From assembly GCF_029227915.1 (NCBI RefSeq), contig NC_079877.1, positions 25,383,851-25,447,850 on the forward strand: a stretch of DNA of 64,000 bases. The letters run 5' to 3'. A program made the translations under genes and the position numbers. This document shows positions 8,735 to 22,600 of the stretch, piece after piece. Positions within the stretch are counted from its first letter, which is position 1. Every line of letters begins with the position of its first letter. The notes under the pieces were generated by a model. The model had not been told where the DNA came from. It did not search any database and was given only the letters and a program-made list of their open reading frames with translations. This DNA comes from Hydractinia symbiolongicarpus. Lineage: Eukaryota; Cnidaria; Hydrozoa; Anthoathecata; Hydractiniidae.

Positions 8735-9480
8735 TGCTTTATTATATGAAGATTTTCTTTTCAACCAGAAAATTTTGTTTGGTCAAGGATTGAATATTTT
8801 AGGAATTTCCCTTTACTCATATTCTGTATAATAGTATATATACTATATATGCTATTGCGCATGCGTTGATGATGTCATGTATATATTATTATTTGTATTA
8901 ATATATGTGTTGCTTATTGGCATATTATTATTATGTGTTAGTATCAGCATATGATTTAGTTTTTTACTTGTTTTGAGATGAGGTGGTAGTGGAAGTGGTG
9001 GAAGCGGGGTTTTTGGGGGTAAAGGTGTGGAAGGAGCGAAAACTGTATATATTCACTCCTTACTACTACTTAGCAGCCCATTTTGTGGCATCTCCTAACC
9101 GGCTTGTGTTCTAGACAAGCAAGTTAGAGCAATGTTATGCGATCTCTAGCGGTAATGTAATATAGTTACAGTCGGAGGGGATGAAGAACCAACCGTTAGG
9201 ATGAAATCCCAAACGACGTTAAAACTTTCCGTCACTTACATTCTAATCCGCCGCAGAATTCGTCATTCACAATTCACTTTGTAAAAATCCCTCCCCAGAT
9301 TTCTTCTTCATTACGCGAATAAAGTCTTTACTTTCGCGAATGAAGTCTTTACTTTTCGCGAACGAGGGAGTAAAGAGAGAAAAATAATAAAAGCTGTCCG
9401 GATTACGATTTAAGCTTGAAAACTATATTAGCTTTTTTACACTTTTCAATAACAAGTTTCCCCCTCTTTGAGATCTTAAG
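8735..9480. other. Presumed right flank or end of the Polinton, no gene found
   Basis: The interval holds a 16-bp perfect palindrome at 8831-8846 (ATAGTATATATACTAT), about 100 bases upstream of the polymerase start. A G-rich run (GGTGGTAGTGGAAGTGGTGG) lies at about 8982-9015. I cannot place the terminal inverted repeat because the left end is outside the window. Confidence 0.4.
9327..9372. repeat. Short tandem repeat of TTCGCGAA and AAGTCTTTACTTT
   Basis: Two and a half units of about 20 bp, each combining a CGCGAA core with the palindrome-like AAGTCTTTACTTT. Similar TTCGCGAA motifs recur near 12330-12365. Confidence 0.5.
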
Positions 9481-10248
9481 GTCACGTGACAACCTAGTCA
9501 ATATCCATTCTTCTTCTTGGTTCAGGTAGCTCGAGTTTGCTTCGGTCGTATAACTCCATATTTGGTACATTATCGTCACAGATCACGTTTGTCGACGCTA
9601 AGAAATATATGATAAAAATTGAACATATTTGTACCAGTGATCTTAATCGTCAACATGTATTCTCAATTATTTTACAAGAAATGAAAATAGAAGTGCATAC
9701 TTTAAAATAATAAAAACGATAATTGTAGTTATACGATTTCACAGTACATCTTCGGATTTCTGGAATATCTTACATAAATTTACTCAATCAAATCCAAACC
9801 CTAATGGGCGTGACAGGGCAGCTTTAAATAGAAGATGACCTTAGGTAATGAATTATAATGAGGTGAACTTCTCAAAAATTTTGCGATACTTCACATTCGC
9901 AAATTTATGACCTTATGGCCCCGGGGCCAAAATCAATACTTTTCAGCTTACGTCTTGAAGAGGAAAACAAAGATTACTATATGATCTGCGTTAAAGCTTT
10001 TTCCTGGGAAAAAGAGTTGGATTCATATAAAACACTTCAAAAAGTTGTCTAGGAATTTTGTTGTTTTTTTACCTAGAAGTTTTGGTAATTATGCTAATTA
10101 ATGTTGTTTACCTATCCAGTTACATTTATAATATCAGTTATCGTTTTTCACGGGAGACATGGTGGTGTGGCCACATTGTTTTGTTGCATAATTTTGTTCA
10201 ACATTTTCTTGTTGCAAAAGTAGTTGACAGCATTTTGGGGCCACGAGC

Positions 10249-10330
10249 CAACCTCTTCCCCAGGACAGGTTAGGCTTTATATATGGACTTCCAAATAGAA
10301 AAAGCCTAACAAGTCCTGGGGACGAGGGTG
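10249..10330. mobile_element. Foldback element with exact 9-bp target duplication
   Basis: Arms CAACCTCTTCCCCAGG...AGGTTAGGCTTT and AAAGCCTAAC...CCTGGGGACGAGGGTG pair with each other. The element is flanked on both sides by GCCACGAGC (10240-10248 and 10331-10339). It belongs to the family that is dense between 27.5 and 46.6 kb. Confidence 0.75.
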
Positions 10331-10490
10331 GCCACGAGCAACATTTTGTACAGCAACAATATTTTGTTGCGCGCGGATGAAAAACGTTAATCGTGTCTCC
10401 GCGGTCCCGCAGCTTTAAACGATTTTGTTGACCATAAATTATTACCATCATTTCCTAATCCTAATTTTAAATTCCCTCATTTACGAAACT

Positions 10491-13400
10491 TCATGCCCCG
10501 CATCCAGCAGTACCAAAAGTCTTTGCTCTTAGCCTAAATTTAGATAATGAACTGTTTGCAAACGAAAGATACTTACAACTGCCTGACTGAGGAAGTTCAA
10601 ACTTCACCGTGTTGTATCTTTCACATTTGTCAGCTCCAGGTAAACATTGGATTAAATACTGAATACTTGAGTGTGAGAAGCCGAAGAATTCAGGACCGGA
10701 ACCCGTGTTGGTGGCATCTTTACCCCGTGCTTTGTTTAAACGTTTCAACACGATACAATGACATGCGGTAGCCGTGACAGCTGTTATCTGAGTTTCTGGT
10801 TCGTCTTCCGCGATGATTTCAAACTGAAAAATAAAAAAAATATCCATAACGAAACAAGAACTAGAAGTAGGCTCGTGAAGAATTCACAGGGGTTAACCGT
10901 TGTTGTATGGAGCCATCATATTTGTCTCACAGACAGACCACGACCATTCAAAATGACAAAAGACTATTGTTTCCAAACTAAAACGTATTACTTGATGTAG
11001 AGAAAGGAGTAAATTCGCAAACGTTTATTTTGCTTCCAATAAGTAAATATAATTATTTTCATTACCAGGGGGTCCGAACCGCCATCTTTAATGTAACAAA
11101 AATATTGTATGCGACGGTCTGGATCTAACATACTTGGATATAATCTTGTACTACAATAACCCACTGGCCATATATAACGTTCAGAGTGAAACCCTGGCCT
11201 GTCTGAGACGACCTAAAAAGGTAAGCAGAATTTATCAAAAACAAGTGTTTGCTTTGCTCTAAAAAATTAATTTCCTTAGATACTTAGAATTATAGTCTTA
11301 TCAAATGGACACACGTGTTTTTACTTGAAGGGTTGAAAAATTTGATCATGTGCTTAGTTAGTTGTTCCTAACAACAGCGGAATGCGTAGCTCATTGCAAT
11401 AGAAACTTTAACTGTTTAAATTCACAAAAATTTATTCCTTCAAAATTTAACGCCAATCGTGAATCGTAAAAATTTTTTTGCGAAATATGTCAATTAGAAA
11501 TGGTTCTTAAGAATTTTACTAATATAAGTTTTTTTTTGGAAAAAATATCCAATTTCGTGCAACTGTAAAATGCGAAATTGCGGTATAGCTAAACCGAAAA
11601 AGTTTTATCCGCAAACACTTTTTTCCTTAAATTACACAAGATAACACTTCTACAAAGTCTTAATCGCTTGGGTAACAAATTTAAGAGGAGTGAAACTCCA
11701 GCAAGGAAATAAAAAGTCAACATAACGAAATTACAAGAAGAAAAAAATAATGCAACCATACCTCTCCAAGATCATATACAGTCAAAGTACCGAGCGTAAT
11801 TGGAAACAATGGAACACCTAGATAAAAAAAAGATTGTAAATACAAATTCTTGTTACAAATCTAACACCAGATCGTGTGCTTGTTTACAATACAAAATATC
11901 GGTAAGGTTCTTGGTTCTTGGCTTCGTTTCCATTTGACTACATATTCTGCTATGGCGCGAAAAGCTCTCATATCTATATTATAATACACATCCGTCCGTC
12001 CGTCCGTCTGTCTGTCACGCAAAATGGTAGCTTAGCTGCGCAGGTAGCGAGACCCACGCAATGCGGTATAAAAAGAACGGGCGAACACGTGGATTTTTCC
12101 ACGGGCTAACGACTAGTGTTTTTTAAAAAATCTTCTAGAGCATGGTAAAACAAGGCAGTATGGAGTGATGAAAAAAAACACGTCATATACTCAAATGACA
12201 AATTGTTATTGTTTTAAAGGAATTTAAAAAGAATAGTTCACACGGAAGTTCATATCTTTAATTTACAAATTTACTAGTTTGCATTGAATTGTCACGAATG
12301 GTCATTTTTAAAAGTTTTCCGAGACAAAGTTTCGCGAGGAAATAAGGTCAAACTTCGCGAAATTCTTAAAAGTATCTCTCGTAAAAGTTTTTCCGATTAA
12401 AGTACTTGGTCTACCTAAATCATTTAGATGTATGGACAGCACTTTTTTCTTCGCAGTTCCAGGTTTCTTTCTTTTAGGTTTATCAGCTTCTCCCTTCTTA
12501 TCCTCCTCTAAAAAAAAAAAAAAAGGTCATAAAAGTTATCTAAAAATCACTTAACCAATATAACACGTCGAAGACAAACAATTTGCAATTTGATTGTAAG
12601 ATTTTATTCTTGATTAGTTCGAAGTCTTTTTTCCATCTCTAGAGGATTCCCAACGTCTTTTACTATAATATTTGCGATATTTCAAGGTTCTAAAGCACAC
12701 ATTCTCGAGACAAATAACTGGGTATGAATAGAATGTTAAACCCCAAAAATTGGTTATTTATAAAAAAAAAAAACGCGACATTTTTTCAATTCATAAACAG
12801 AAAATTCATACGCCAAGGTTTTTAAATAGCTTTTTTTTCAAGGACAAGTTTTTAATACAACCTAGCCTAATTTTAAGCTTCGCAAGATTCGTCAGGCGCC
12901 CGAAAGGTATTTAAACAGCGTGTAACGGTCCGCCAAACTTTCTGAGGAGCGTGCAACAACAAAAACGTATACCTGATTTTTTCAAGGAGAGTGACGACTT
13001 TGCTGAACTTACTAAAGGTGATATAGTAGATTTCTTCTTTTTCTTTATTGACACAACAGTTTGTTCTACACCTGGTTGAACAGGACTTAATATTGATTGA
13101 GGTATTTTGCCAGGAAACGTGCTCTCCAAAGATTTCAATGCTTGTGTACTTTGTAGAACTTGTGATTCAGTCATTGGAAGGTATTGAAATAATCTCTTCA
13201 ACAAATACCTAAATATGATTGGATAAACTGAATTCTACACTCTGAACCCTACACTTTATATTAAGGCTATTTAAGATGCTGGACAAAAGCTATGGCAAGA
13301 ATTGCAGAAGTACGTTTATGCATTATGATTTATCAATTTATATTATTTCATGAGTGTCTTTCGTTCGATCCAACTAATTTTTATATCAACTTTTAGGCAA

Positions 13401-14892
13401 TTTTAGAAATTTTTAGACAATATGTACATCACTATTACAACTTTCACGGAATTTGAATAGAAAACATTTGAAAAAAACACTATTTTCCTCTAATCGTACC
13501 TCAAAAGTCACAAAATTATAAAAACATTTGCTCTTTCAGGATTACTCACTGTACAAAAAAATAACATAAATATTGCCTCCTAGCTCTTCCTAATCATAGT
13601 AGTATAGAAGAGTAGCATAGGAGTATATTTCCTCGAGGCAGAACAACCTGTTCAAATGGTCATATTAAAGGCTGCTTATATGGTGGTGAGATGTACTGGT
13701 TATCTGAGATGGTTTACTCAGCCAAGATTCTATTTTCATTAAGAGATCTTTATAAAATTACATTTTGTTTACAAGAAAAGCAGCTCAGCTCACTTAAATG
13801 ACTCCTTACTTGATTTGACCGAGATCACACCTGAATAGTATGAAATTTCTTCTTATGAGTACACCAGTTTGGTCAAGAAGCAAGTTAAGTTAAAGACCTC
13901 ATTATATGATGAAAGTAATAATGTTGACTGCTTGGAGGTATTATTGATGCTCAATTTTTGCTTGGAAATGTTTAAATAAAGAAAACAAATTTGAAACAGG
14001 AGTCTTAGCTGCATTAACATAGTTTTTCACATATATAGACTTGACTAACTCTTGCGTATTTAGGTTCGTTTGGTAAAACAGCTTACTTTCTTTCTGATTT
14101 TGATCGAATGAATTGCTGTTCCATGTGACCTATCTCATCATACAACGCAGCATTTATCTAAAAAAATATGGCGATAGATTTCTATGAAATGTTAGATTTC
14201 ATCCTAGTAGTAACTTTTTAATGTGACAAAAGTTTGGTATGTGTGTGCATTCTGACAGGGAAAAAAAGCAGGACCTTGTAGGGTAAAATGACAAAATTAA
14301 TTATTTTCATACAGATTATTGTTACTAGAATGCAGTTGGCTGCAGTTTTTAAAAACTTATAATTTAAGGAGATTCTAGAAATATTTAGAAGAGAGCACTA
14401 AAATCCACATCAAGAATTCCATACTTTAGGTAATTTTGAGAAAATTTTAGGAGAAAAAAACGTATAAAACACAGATCTACTAACTTTTTTTCAAAATGTG
14501 GCTGTAAAAAATAAAGTACTCTCAATTCCCCTCCCTGCACATTTCATTTTGGTGAATTTTTCTAGACAGCAAATTCTCATTCCACATCCCCACTATTAAA
14601 ATTTAAAGATTTTGCCACTCATGAAAATCTTAATTTTTTGATAATTGTTCAGCTATCGTTAATTTTGTTTTTCTGACATAAAATTGATGTAATGAACGCT
14701 TATCATCTTGTGGTTTAGTCGGTATTATTATGCTTGGTATTGACATTGATTTTATGTAAAAACATTAAGAGTCCCCGTCCTCCCCCCCACCTAAACTCGA
14801 GAGTACATTATTATATACAAGCAAATACATACGAATACTTGTTCCTTCACCAATCTTTTCAATCTGATATATTTCCGTTTATAATTCACCAT
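10491..14892 (-). CDS. TBRG1: TBRG1-like nuclear protein with FYR-N and FYR-C modules
   Basis: Seven exons join in phase with GT-AG borders: 14892-14833 (exon opens at 14898), 14157-14087, 13208-12973, 12507-12415, 11817-11762, 11212-11066 and 10823-10491, giving about 331 residues. The N-terminal basic coiled coil (KRKYIRLKRLVKEQVF, then NAALYDEIGHMEQQF and YLLKRLFQYLP) matches the helical start of TBRG1. A Lys-rich linker and LGTLTVYDLGE lead into FYR-N (DRPGFHSERYIWPVGYCSTR). FYR-C follows in the last exon (ITAVTATACHCIVLKRL, EFFGFSHSSIQYLIQ, PGADKCERY). In vertebrates TBRG1 (NIAM) is a nuclear growth inhibitor linked to p53/ARF; the same role here is inferred. The C-terminus is short; after FYR-C the frame reads on to TGA at 10491, unless a possible 43-base intron (GTAAGT...TTTAG) is removed. 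A noncoding upstream exon may exist because the first coding exon starts with an acceptor-like site. Confidence 0.87.
11973..12116 (+). mobile_element. Very short non-autonomous Helitron in a TBRG1 intron
   Basis: The 5' end is TCTATATTATAATACACATC, preceded by host A, followed by a CCGT-rich run. The 3' end has a hairpin (CGTGGATTTTTCCACG, about 12088-12103) and then CTAG followed by host T. TC...hairpin-CTRR inserted between A and T, without target duplication, is the Helitron hallmark. At 144 bp it can only move in trans. Confidence 0.6.
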
Positions 14893-15534
14893 TTTTCTCT
14901 ATAAACAAGATAAGTTTTCAAGTTGAGAAAGTAAAAAGTTGGATTGAGTTCAATGTCAACTCCATTTTTAAAGAGTGTAGACAAACTAAATAATTCTGCT
15001 TCGTAAAAAGTTGTTTCATCTCCAGGTACAGCGTATTTAAGATATGAAGGCGTTGCTTAAATTAAAATTGCAAGTAAAAATTGGTTTACAAGATATATCA
15101 AACTCTTTTTAATTAGAAGGGTAATCCCCACACCCTCTTTAATAGTATATATGACAGAAAAGCATATGATGTATACATCCCCAACTATCTGCACTCACTA
15201 ATTAACTGCCCTTGCCAAGCGCCAACCCTATCTGTCTTATAAAATGGACGCTAATTCAAATTTTGATTAAAACTAGAAAAGTTGATTCTAATATCTCAGT
15301 ATTTTGCAAAATAGATATGTCTTCATGAAGAATGGGGGTAACTAAAAGAGCAGAAATCAACAAAAAGTTTGTCCTGTGCTTCAATTTTCTTCAGCGTTTC
15401 TTAGTTTTTTGTTTGAATTACCTTGGATTCCAAAGAGTGTTTTCCTAAAGCACTTGGTCAGCATAGAAGCTCCCTTTTAAGCTAAAAAACTAAAGTACTT
15501 AAAGTATCAGTTTTTTTGTGCATACCCATTATTA

Positions 15535-15782
15535 ACATCATCATTCTCGGCTTAACGTCCGTTTTACATGCTAGTATGGGTTGGACGGGGTATATTAAAG
15601 ACCCTTTTCCAATCTGATCTAGACTGTGTTAGATCTAAACTTAAAGTACTCTAAGTACTCTGTATCAAGTCTGTCCTTATAACCTCCTGCCAAGTCTTTC
15701 TCGGTCTGCCTCTGGGCTTTGCCCCAGGAACTATCAAGTCTCTTTCTTACCCAATTATCCTCCTCCATTCTTTCCAAGTATT
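15535..15782 (-). mobile_element. 5'-truncated LINE 3' end, same family as the copy at 37.5-38.3 kb
   Basis: Read on the minus strand it matches 38040-38280 closely (GGAAAGAATGGAGGAGGATA start, ACGGACGTTAAGCCGAGAATG end) and carries only a short ATG tail at about 15535. It is fragmentary. Confidence 0.8.
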
Positions 15783-16314
15783 AACACCAGCAAGAATAAG
15801 AAAAAACTTATTGGTAAACTTTTGGTTAGTCAGCAACATTATCGAGTTTTTCAACAAAATTTAAACACTTGTTTCACCTTAGCTTTAATGTTACTTAAAA
15901 TCTTGCTGATTCTGGCCTCTTATTCTTGCAAGGACATACAAAAAAGCATCATAAAAATATCTCTTGTTTTGTAAAGATAATAATACTAAATAGACCTACC
16001 TTTGGTTCCACCATTTTTACTGTCTATTTTTCTAATCCCTAAAATATCTGAATAGGTTTTATTACATATTTAATGGGTAAATTTAAAAGACTATGCTTAA
16101 CTGACAGTCAATTCACATTTCAACATGGATCAATGCAATTATAATTTTTAGTCAGTTAAAAATAGGGTTTTTTTCAGCATTCAACACAGGGTCCGAGTGA
16201 CTTTATTAACATATATTAAAATATCCATAAAGAGATTAATTCCATCAGATTATCTCACTGTTGTGAATCATATATGATAGATAAAACCTACCCCAAAAGG
16301 ACTCAGCATTCTTA
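15783..16314. other. AT-rich stretch, nothing recognised
   Basis: No open frame of note and no repeat border found; it lies between the LINE fragment and an inverted-repeat element. Confidence 0.4.
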
Positions 16315-16671
16315 GGTAGCCTTTACATGAAGTTTCATTTCAGGGGTGAAATGAAAATTTCATTCGGTCACTTGTCTAGTCTTAATAAATATTTACATGA
16401 TTTCGGGCAAATTGGAACTTATTTCGGTGTTGATTTTATTTTGCCCTTAAAATATTTTTGTAAACACGATTTCCCAAATTGAAAGCATTGCGCATGTGTA
16501 CAAAGCTATTGCACATGTGTACAAAGCTATTGGAAATGTGTCAATGTTATGGCGCATGTGCAGCTCACACAACCCCAATACGAAAAACTTCATGTAAACA
16601 AAACGATATCTCATATCGATTTAAAATCTCATATCGGGTAAATCCCATGTCGAGTCTATGTAAAGGCTACC
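16315..16671. mobile_element. 357-bp MITE with TTA target duplication, Harbinger type
   Basis: Ends GGTAGCCTTTACATGAAG and ...CTATGTAAAGGCTACC are inverted repeats, flanked by TTA at 16312-16314 and 16672-16674. The interior includes two copies of a GCRCATGTGTACAAAGCTATT unit (about 16488-16532). A three-base TTA duplication suggests the PIF/Harbinger group. Confidence 0.7.
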
Positions 16672-16674
16672 TTA

Positions 16675-19672
16675 GAAGGTAGTAAAATAAATTGACATAT
16701 TTTTGTTGCTTTTTAATAAAATCTAGGATAATAAGTGATTAATAATATTGACTTGATATATAGAGATATGTATACAATAAAGTATGTAATATATCAACTG
16801 AGATATTATATTAAACACCCAATTTTTTATTGCAGCCAATAAAACGCATAAAATTCATATTAAACTCAGAATTTATTATGGGTTTTGGATAAATAACCCA
16901 TTTAAGCAAAGGAATGATTATAAAAAATATTGATAAAGATAGATTATATATTTTGTACAAATTTCTGATACTTGTACAATTTCTACGGTTGAAATTTTTA
17001 CAATACATAAAATTTCCTGAAGAAGGAAACAAAAATTAACATTAATTATGGTAAAATACAATCAAATTATGAACAAAAAAAATATGATCAATAATGCTTC
17101 ATTGAGCACTCTGAGGGTTGCTCAGTTAAAAACTTTATTACTTTTCTCCAACAAGACACAAATTCAACCAACACCAAATCTCAAAATTTATTCACATATC
17201 AAGATAAACACTTATACTAAAATATTAAAAAAAACATTCTAGCAGTTTAGCTAGCTAACCAAGAGTTTGATTAACTTTGATTCATTAAATAAAACCACAA
17301 TCTTAACTTCTTTACATCACAAATGTTACAACATACAGGTACACGATAGATACCTCACCTCCTAAAAATATTATGTTATATTATGTCAGATAGCTAATAA
17401 CTTTCAGATTAACATTAAACTTTTGAAACTCAATTCCATAAAAACATTTTAAAAATTTAAAGTAACTGACATATATATATATATAAATCAAAAAATTATA
17501 ATTTTTTTCAGTTGGATATTTTTCGACCAGGTATGTAGTCTGTATACCACTAAAAAATTTGTTACGTACAGAACATGGGCAATATTTGTGGTAATTCTAA
17601 TAGATTCACAATTATTTTTGTAATAAAATGTGTTGTGCTTTTTATTCCAGTGCTTGTAAACAAACAAAGCTGGCAAAAGTTAAAACAAAGGAAAATCGTT
17701 ATGATTGCATGGTTAGTGTCTGCTGCAACATGGAAAGGATGATAATAAAGAATATAATTGTTGCAACTTACTTAGTTCTTACGGCCTGACTACAGCATAG
17801 AAGAGTACAAAACTATACCATACAAAAAAATTAATGAAAACTCAAATTAATCGTTGAATATAGTCTAAAAATAAACAAGAAAATTTTTGCTTTTTAACTG
17901 ATCTGTAAATCAGACATATAATTAAGTTACCAAAATGTAATCGCTGAAAAATGAAAAAATTCATAGTAAATCAATAAATACACATAGCTCCAAAAAACAA
18001 CCCAGGGTAATTCTATTAAATATAAAATAATTAATATCATTGTAAATATATAAAGTAAAAATTAGTTACTGGTGACCAAACTCATAGGCATCAGACCAAA
18101 AAATTAGAACAAACTTTTTAATAGGACAAAAATAATCTAAAATATCATATAAAAAACGGTTAAAAATTAAGACCAAAGATAGCAATATTTTATTGGTAAT
18201 AACAAAAACAACAAATAACATAGCAACACTACATTATAAGGTCAAAATTTTACGGAAATAAAATTTCCAAACTCTTCTTAAGGTTACTGTAAAGGAAAAA
18301 ACTCACTTGTGGAGTAGTCTCAGAAAAACCCTTATAATTTATCAATAATTTTATATTTTATTTTTATTTTTTTTGGTTCTGAATGTTTGATGAAAGACTT
18401 TTTTGATGGTGTTATTTTAGTGAGATGTTAATTTTCCAAAAAGTAAATATAACGAATTAAACACACACCATTGTTTTTTCACCGTACGTTTTAAAATGGC
18501 TTCTTTTTCCGAAAGCGTGGTCGCAGACTTCTCGTTTTTTGAACTATTACATTCAGCATAAATTATATTAAAAAAGGTTCCCGGTTTTTTTTTGTAACAA
18601 CGCCGTTATAAAATTATTTGTAATTATAAATAATCATTCAAAAAAATGCATATTTTTTTCTTTCTGTTGTCATAATTCGCTAATCAGTAATTTATACAAA
18701 AAAATGCAGGAATTTATGCATAATTTATTCAGCTTTTCATTACCAAAAATTTCAATGAGCCAATAGGAAGCTTTTGGAAAAAGAGACCACAAACGTAAAG
18801 GCATGTATGCAAAAAATTACTAACAAGATATTTGTTTTTAAAGATTTTCGTAGGTGTTATAAAAATGTGTGAAATGAGTATGCAGAAAGATGATGGAAGT
18901 GTGAACATAGATATATACATTTCCATATCATATATAATGTTTACAAAAAATATGCTCAACTCATTTTGCACATATTTTCTTGCAGGTGTGAAGGATATAA
19001 CACCACTGAGAAGGCTTTTTCCAGAAAAAAGGGATGTTCCAAATATTTTCATGGAATATAAAATATGTCATTCGAAAGAGATTTTTTTTCTATACGTCAT
19101 AAATTTTTTGCAAAAAACCTAAAAAAAAAACAGTAACCTTAAGAACTTATAATTGTGATTATTGGAGATTTCAATTATATTAATGTAACTATTTTATGAA
19201 ACCAATTGAAATTAGTTAAAAATATTTACAGCATCACAAACTTTTCACTGCTTACATTTTATCACAAATACAATGTTTTTCATCAGTCAACACAGCAGAA
19301 TTTATAAATGTGATATTTCTGCCATACCGAAAAAAGCAAAAGGAATCTTCATGGTTTTTATATTTGCCACAGAGATGTTCACATTTATTAAAGTAAAAAA
19401 TTGGTCAGTTTGCAACAACACTATTTATTTACGAAGACCCTTGCCATAATGCTGCAAAAAACGTAGTGGTAATAAACATGTTATAAGCAACTCAATTCCT
19501 TTGAATTCATACACAACAGATGGCAAGGTATCACATATATTGCAGGTATAGTATTCGTAATTTATACTGAAACATGTATAGAACTGGCAACTTTCCTTAA
19601 CATACTAAATATATATGAAAATAAACTAACTGAAAACTGAAACTAAAATTTAAAACATATATTTTTGGATTT
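16675..19672. other. About 3 kb of AT-rich intergenic DNA
   Basis: Between the TBRG1 gene and the 3' end of the zinc transporter gene. Open frames at 16811-17242, 17488-17676 and 18729-19122 are low-complexity and show no domain or splice logic. Part of 19200-19672 is probably the transporter 3' untranslated region. Confidence 0.45.
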
Positions 19673-22600
19673 CTACACCTGCATTACATGAATGGACGTA
19701 ATGCCAGCAAATGCTGCAAATCCCACCAAAAAAAGCGCAAAGTTTACAAGGTCCCGAACTGTGTTACCATTCAAATCCTTTGCTAGTATTTCAAAAAATG
19801 TAATAAACAAGAATGTTCCAGTTGCTAAGGATGTTAAAAAAACAACAGCTTCCCCATTAAAGAGAGCCAGCTTTGAACTCAATATGATGAGGCCAAACAA
19901 GATTCCAACTGGAGATGCAACTGCAAACAAAGTCTAGAATAAAATTACAAATGATTAGCAAGCTTTAAGAAAAAATACTAAATTTTCTTGATTTTTTTAA
20001 ATCTTAACTGCATTTAAATATAACATTCTTAAAATTGACCGTATCATGGCATTTTTTTTAAATGACCAAACAAAATCACCCTGCTGTAAAGCTTTTAAAA
20101 ACTTTGCTACGGGAAGGCCTAGGCAAAGTATGTGTTGAAAACGCATAAGTTTTTCAATGTGGTACCATACAACAACTTATTGCAAACCAAAAATTTAGAA
20201 GATTAGAGAATGTTGCTATCAGGAAAATTAGTGTTTGCGTTTTACATCTAAGGAAAAAACATATTGTTATGTAAAAAAAGACAAGTGAAGTTGGGAAAGT
20301 TACGTGCGTAATTGTTTCTGGAACTAACTTCTAAATTTGCCCCTATTTTGTAATATATTAGGTGAATTGCATGAATTGCAAGGCTGGTTAATTGAAATAA
20401 AAAATGAGATGTCAAAAAACACAGATGTTTTTTTGTTCTTTTTATTCAATTATTTAGGTCATAATCCTTCTAATAAGAGCCTTCAATAAAGTGAACACAG
20501 ATTAAAAACTTTATTTTTAGGAGTTTGGAAATAAAGAATTACCAAAAAATTAACCCTTTTCTTTTTTAAATGCTACAGAGGCTGTTCATGTCAAATTGCA
20601 GTAACCAGGGGCTGATCCAGGTTAAATTGGACATCGGTATACCGTTTTTGGGGACATCTAATTTTGGGGGCACGTAATTTTAAAATACTTGAGAACTGCT
20701 TTATTTCTTATTTTCTGGATATTTTTAGAGTCTTTAATCACAGAGAAGATATTTTTATAAAGAAACTATGTTCTATACTAAAAAAAACAATGCATATGCT
20801 AAAGCCATGTATTTTTGTTGTCCCATTTTTGTAAATCCTCACAATGCTCTACAACTCAAAATCATTGTTATGAAAAATACAACAGACAGATCAAAACAAA
20901 AAAACATCCACATAAATACATATGTAGCCTGTTTATTCTATACAAGAAGATCTTACAAACAAATATTTTTTCAAAAAAAAAGGAAAGGAAACTTAGAAAC
21001 AAATTAACAGAATTCAAATCAAGTAATTAAAAGTTTTTTAAAAAAATCACAACACGTTTATTATTTTTGAAGTTGTCCACAGTCTCCTCTAATTGTTTAT
21101 CCATGGTGCTATTCGTTCATAAATTTTGTATTTTAACCAGGAAATATTAAAAGTTTTATAGAAACATTTTGAGTTTCTGATTTCCAGGTAAGGCTGTTCA
21201 AGCCAACTTAGAGACACCCTGCAAAGACTTGAAAAAAATTTCAGGGGCTATCGACGCCCAAAATAACTTTCTGGATCAGCCCCTGGTAATCCTGCTATAA
21301 TACATCTGTCCTGTTGCAACATAAACATAATGTAAACTTTTTGCCAAATTAAACATAATGACAGAAAGTTGCTTTTTGAAAAACAATTTCAGAAATAAAA
21401 TGAAAACAAATACTTACGGCTTGTTTAAGGTGAGAAGAAAACTTTTTCTGTTTTGCATTAACAATAGATAAACCAAGAGAAAAACCAATGATGCATTTAT
21501 GAAAAGACAAAAGTGATACCAAAGTAACTAAACCCAATGTTGTACTTTGCAAGCCAACAGTTAAACCTTCGAAAACTGAATGTATCATTAGCGCAATGAT
21601 AAGACAAAAAGTTCGTATTGTACGCTTTCTACTTTCCACTGTACTTTTGACAGATGATACAGATTTCATAGATTGTGCAATACCGGTTTCTTTATTTTCT
21701 TTGAGTATCTGCTCATCAGCTTTAGCATTGTTTTCCACAATAAAGACACCTTCGACATTTTCTTCGTTAAATATAAGAATACTGGATTGGTCAATGTCCT
21801 CATATATTTCAGAATCAGTAGCTACATGCTCCCCACTTGCCATGTATGATATGCTTATGTTTTGCACTAAAGGTGTCCTTTCATCGTCTATAAAAGAATT
21901 ACCTCATTAAATGCAGTGTAATGTTAAGCCGCTATAATTGTGAGACCATCAGTAGCCTAGAAAACTTACAACTCACAAATTAACATCGGCCCTAGTAATT
22001 TGTAAGTTGCAATGTAACTATGCTCTTTTAGGCAAGAAAAAATCAATCACATGTCTCATCGACGGAAACTGTTCATGCTTTACATACTTGTATCAGCACA
22101 TTATTGCTAACTGCTTGCTGTTGCAACCGACTCTGACATCGGCAATTTTATCATCACTGAAGTGTATTAAAAACCGAACAATCCTTCCTCTACTTATATC
22201 TTTTAATGGTTGTTTTTATATATATATATATATTAAAGAACAGGGAGAAAAACAAGGATGAATAACTAATTGGCTCAAAAAGGTAAAAATTAAGGGTGAA
22301 AAACAAAACATTTTGCTAGTAAACACAAAAGATATATATTAGAAATTTGTGATAAAATACAGTAGTTTAATGGGATATTGAAATTATATGCTGTCTCATA
22401 TTATTGATATACTCTTCTCCTGCTACACATTATCAAATATCACAAGCTTGACTTAACGATAAGCTATAATTTTAAACTCCCAAAACTTATTTCATACATA
22501 TAGAAATTCATTTTCAAAGATAAAGTTCATGAAATAATCGAGGTAAAGTAACCAAGTGCGTGAGAAAGGGACCATCAATATTTTCTACATTTATTAGAAG

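Noticed and set aside
18480-18560. Possible extra upstream TBRG1 exon with a donor-like GTGTGT
   Set aside because: Its phase would put a stop at the junction with the exon at 14898.
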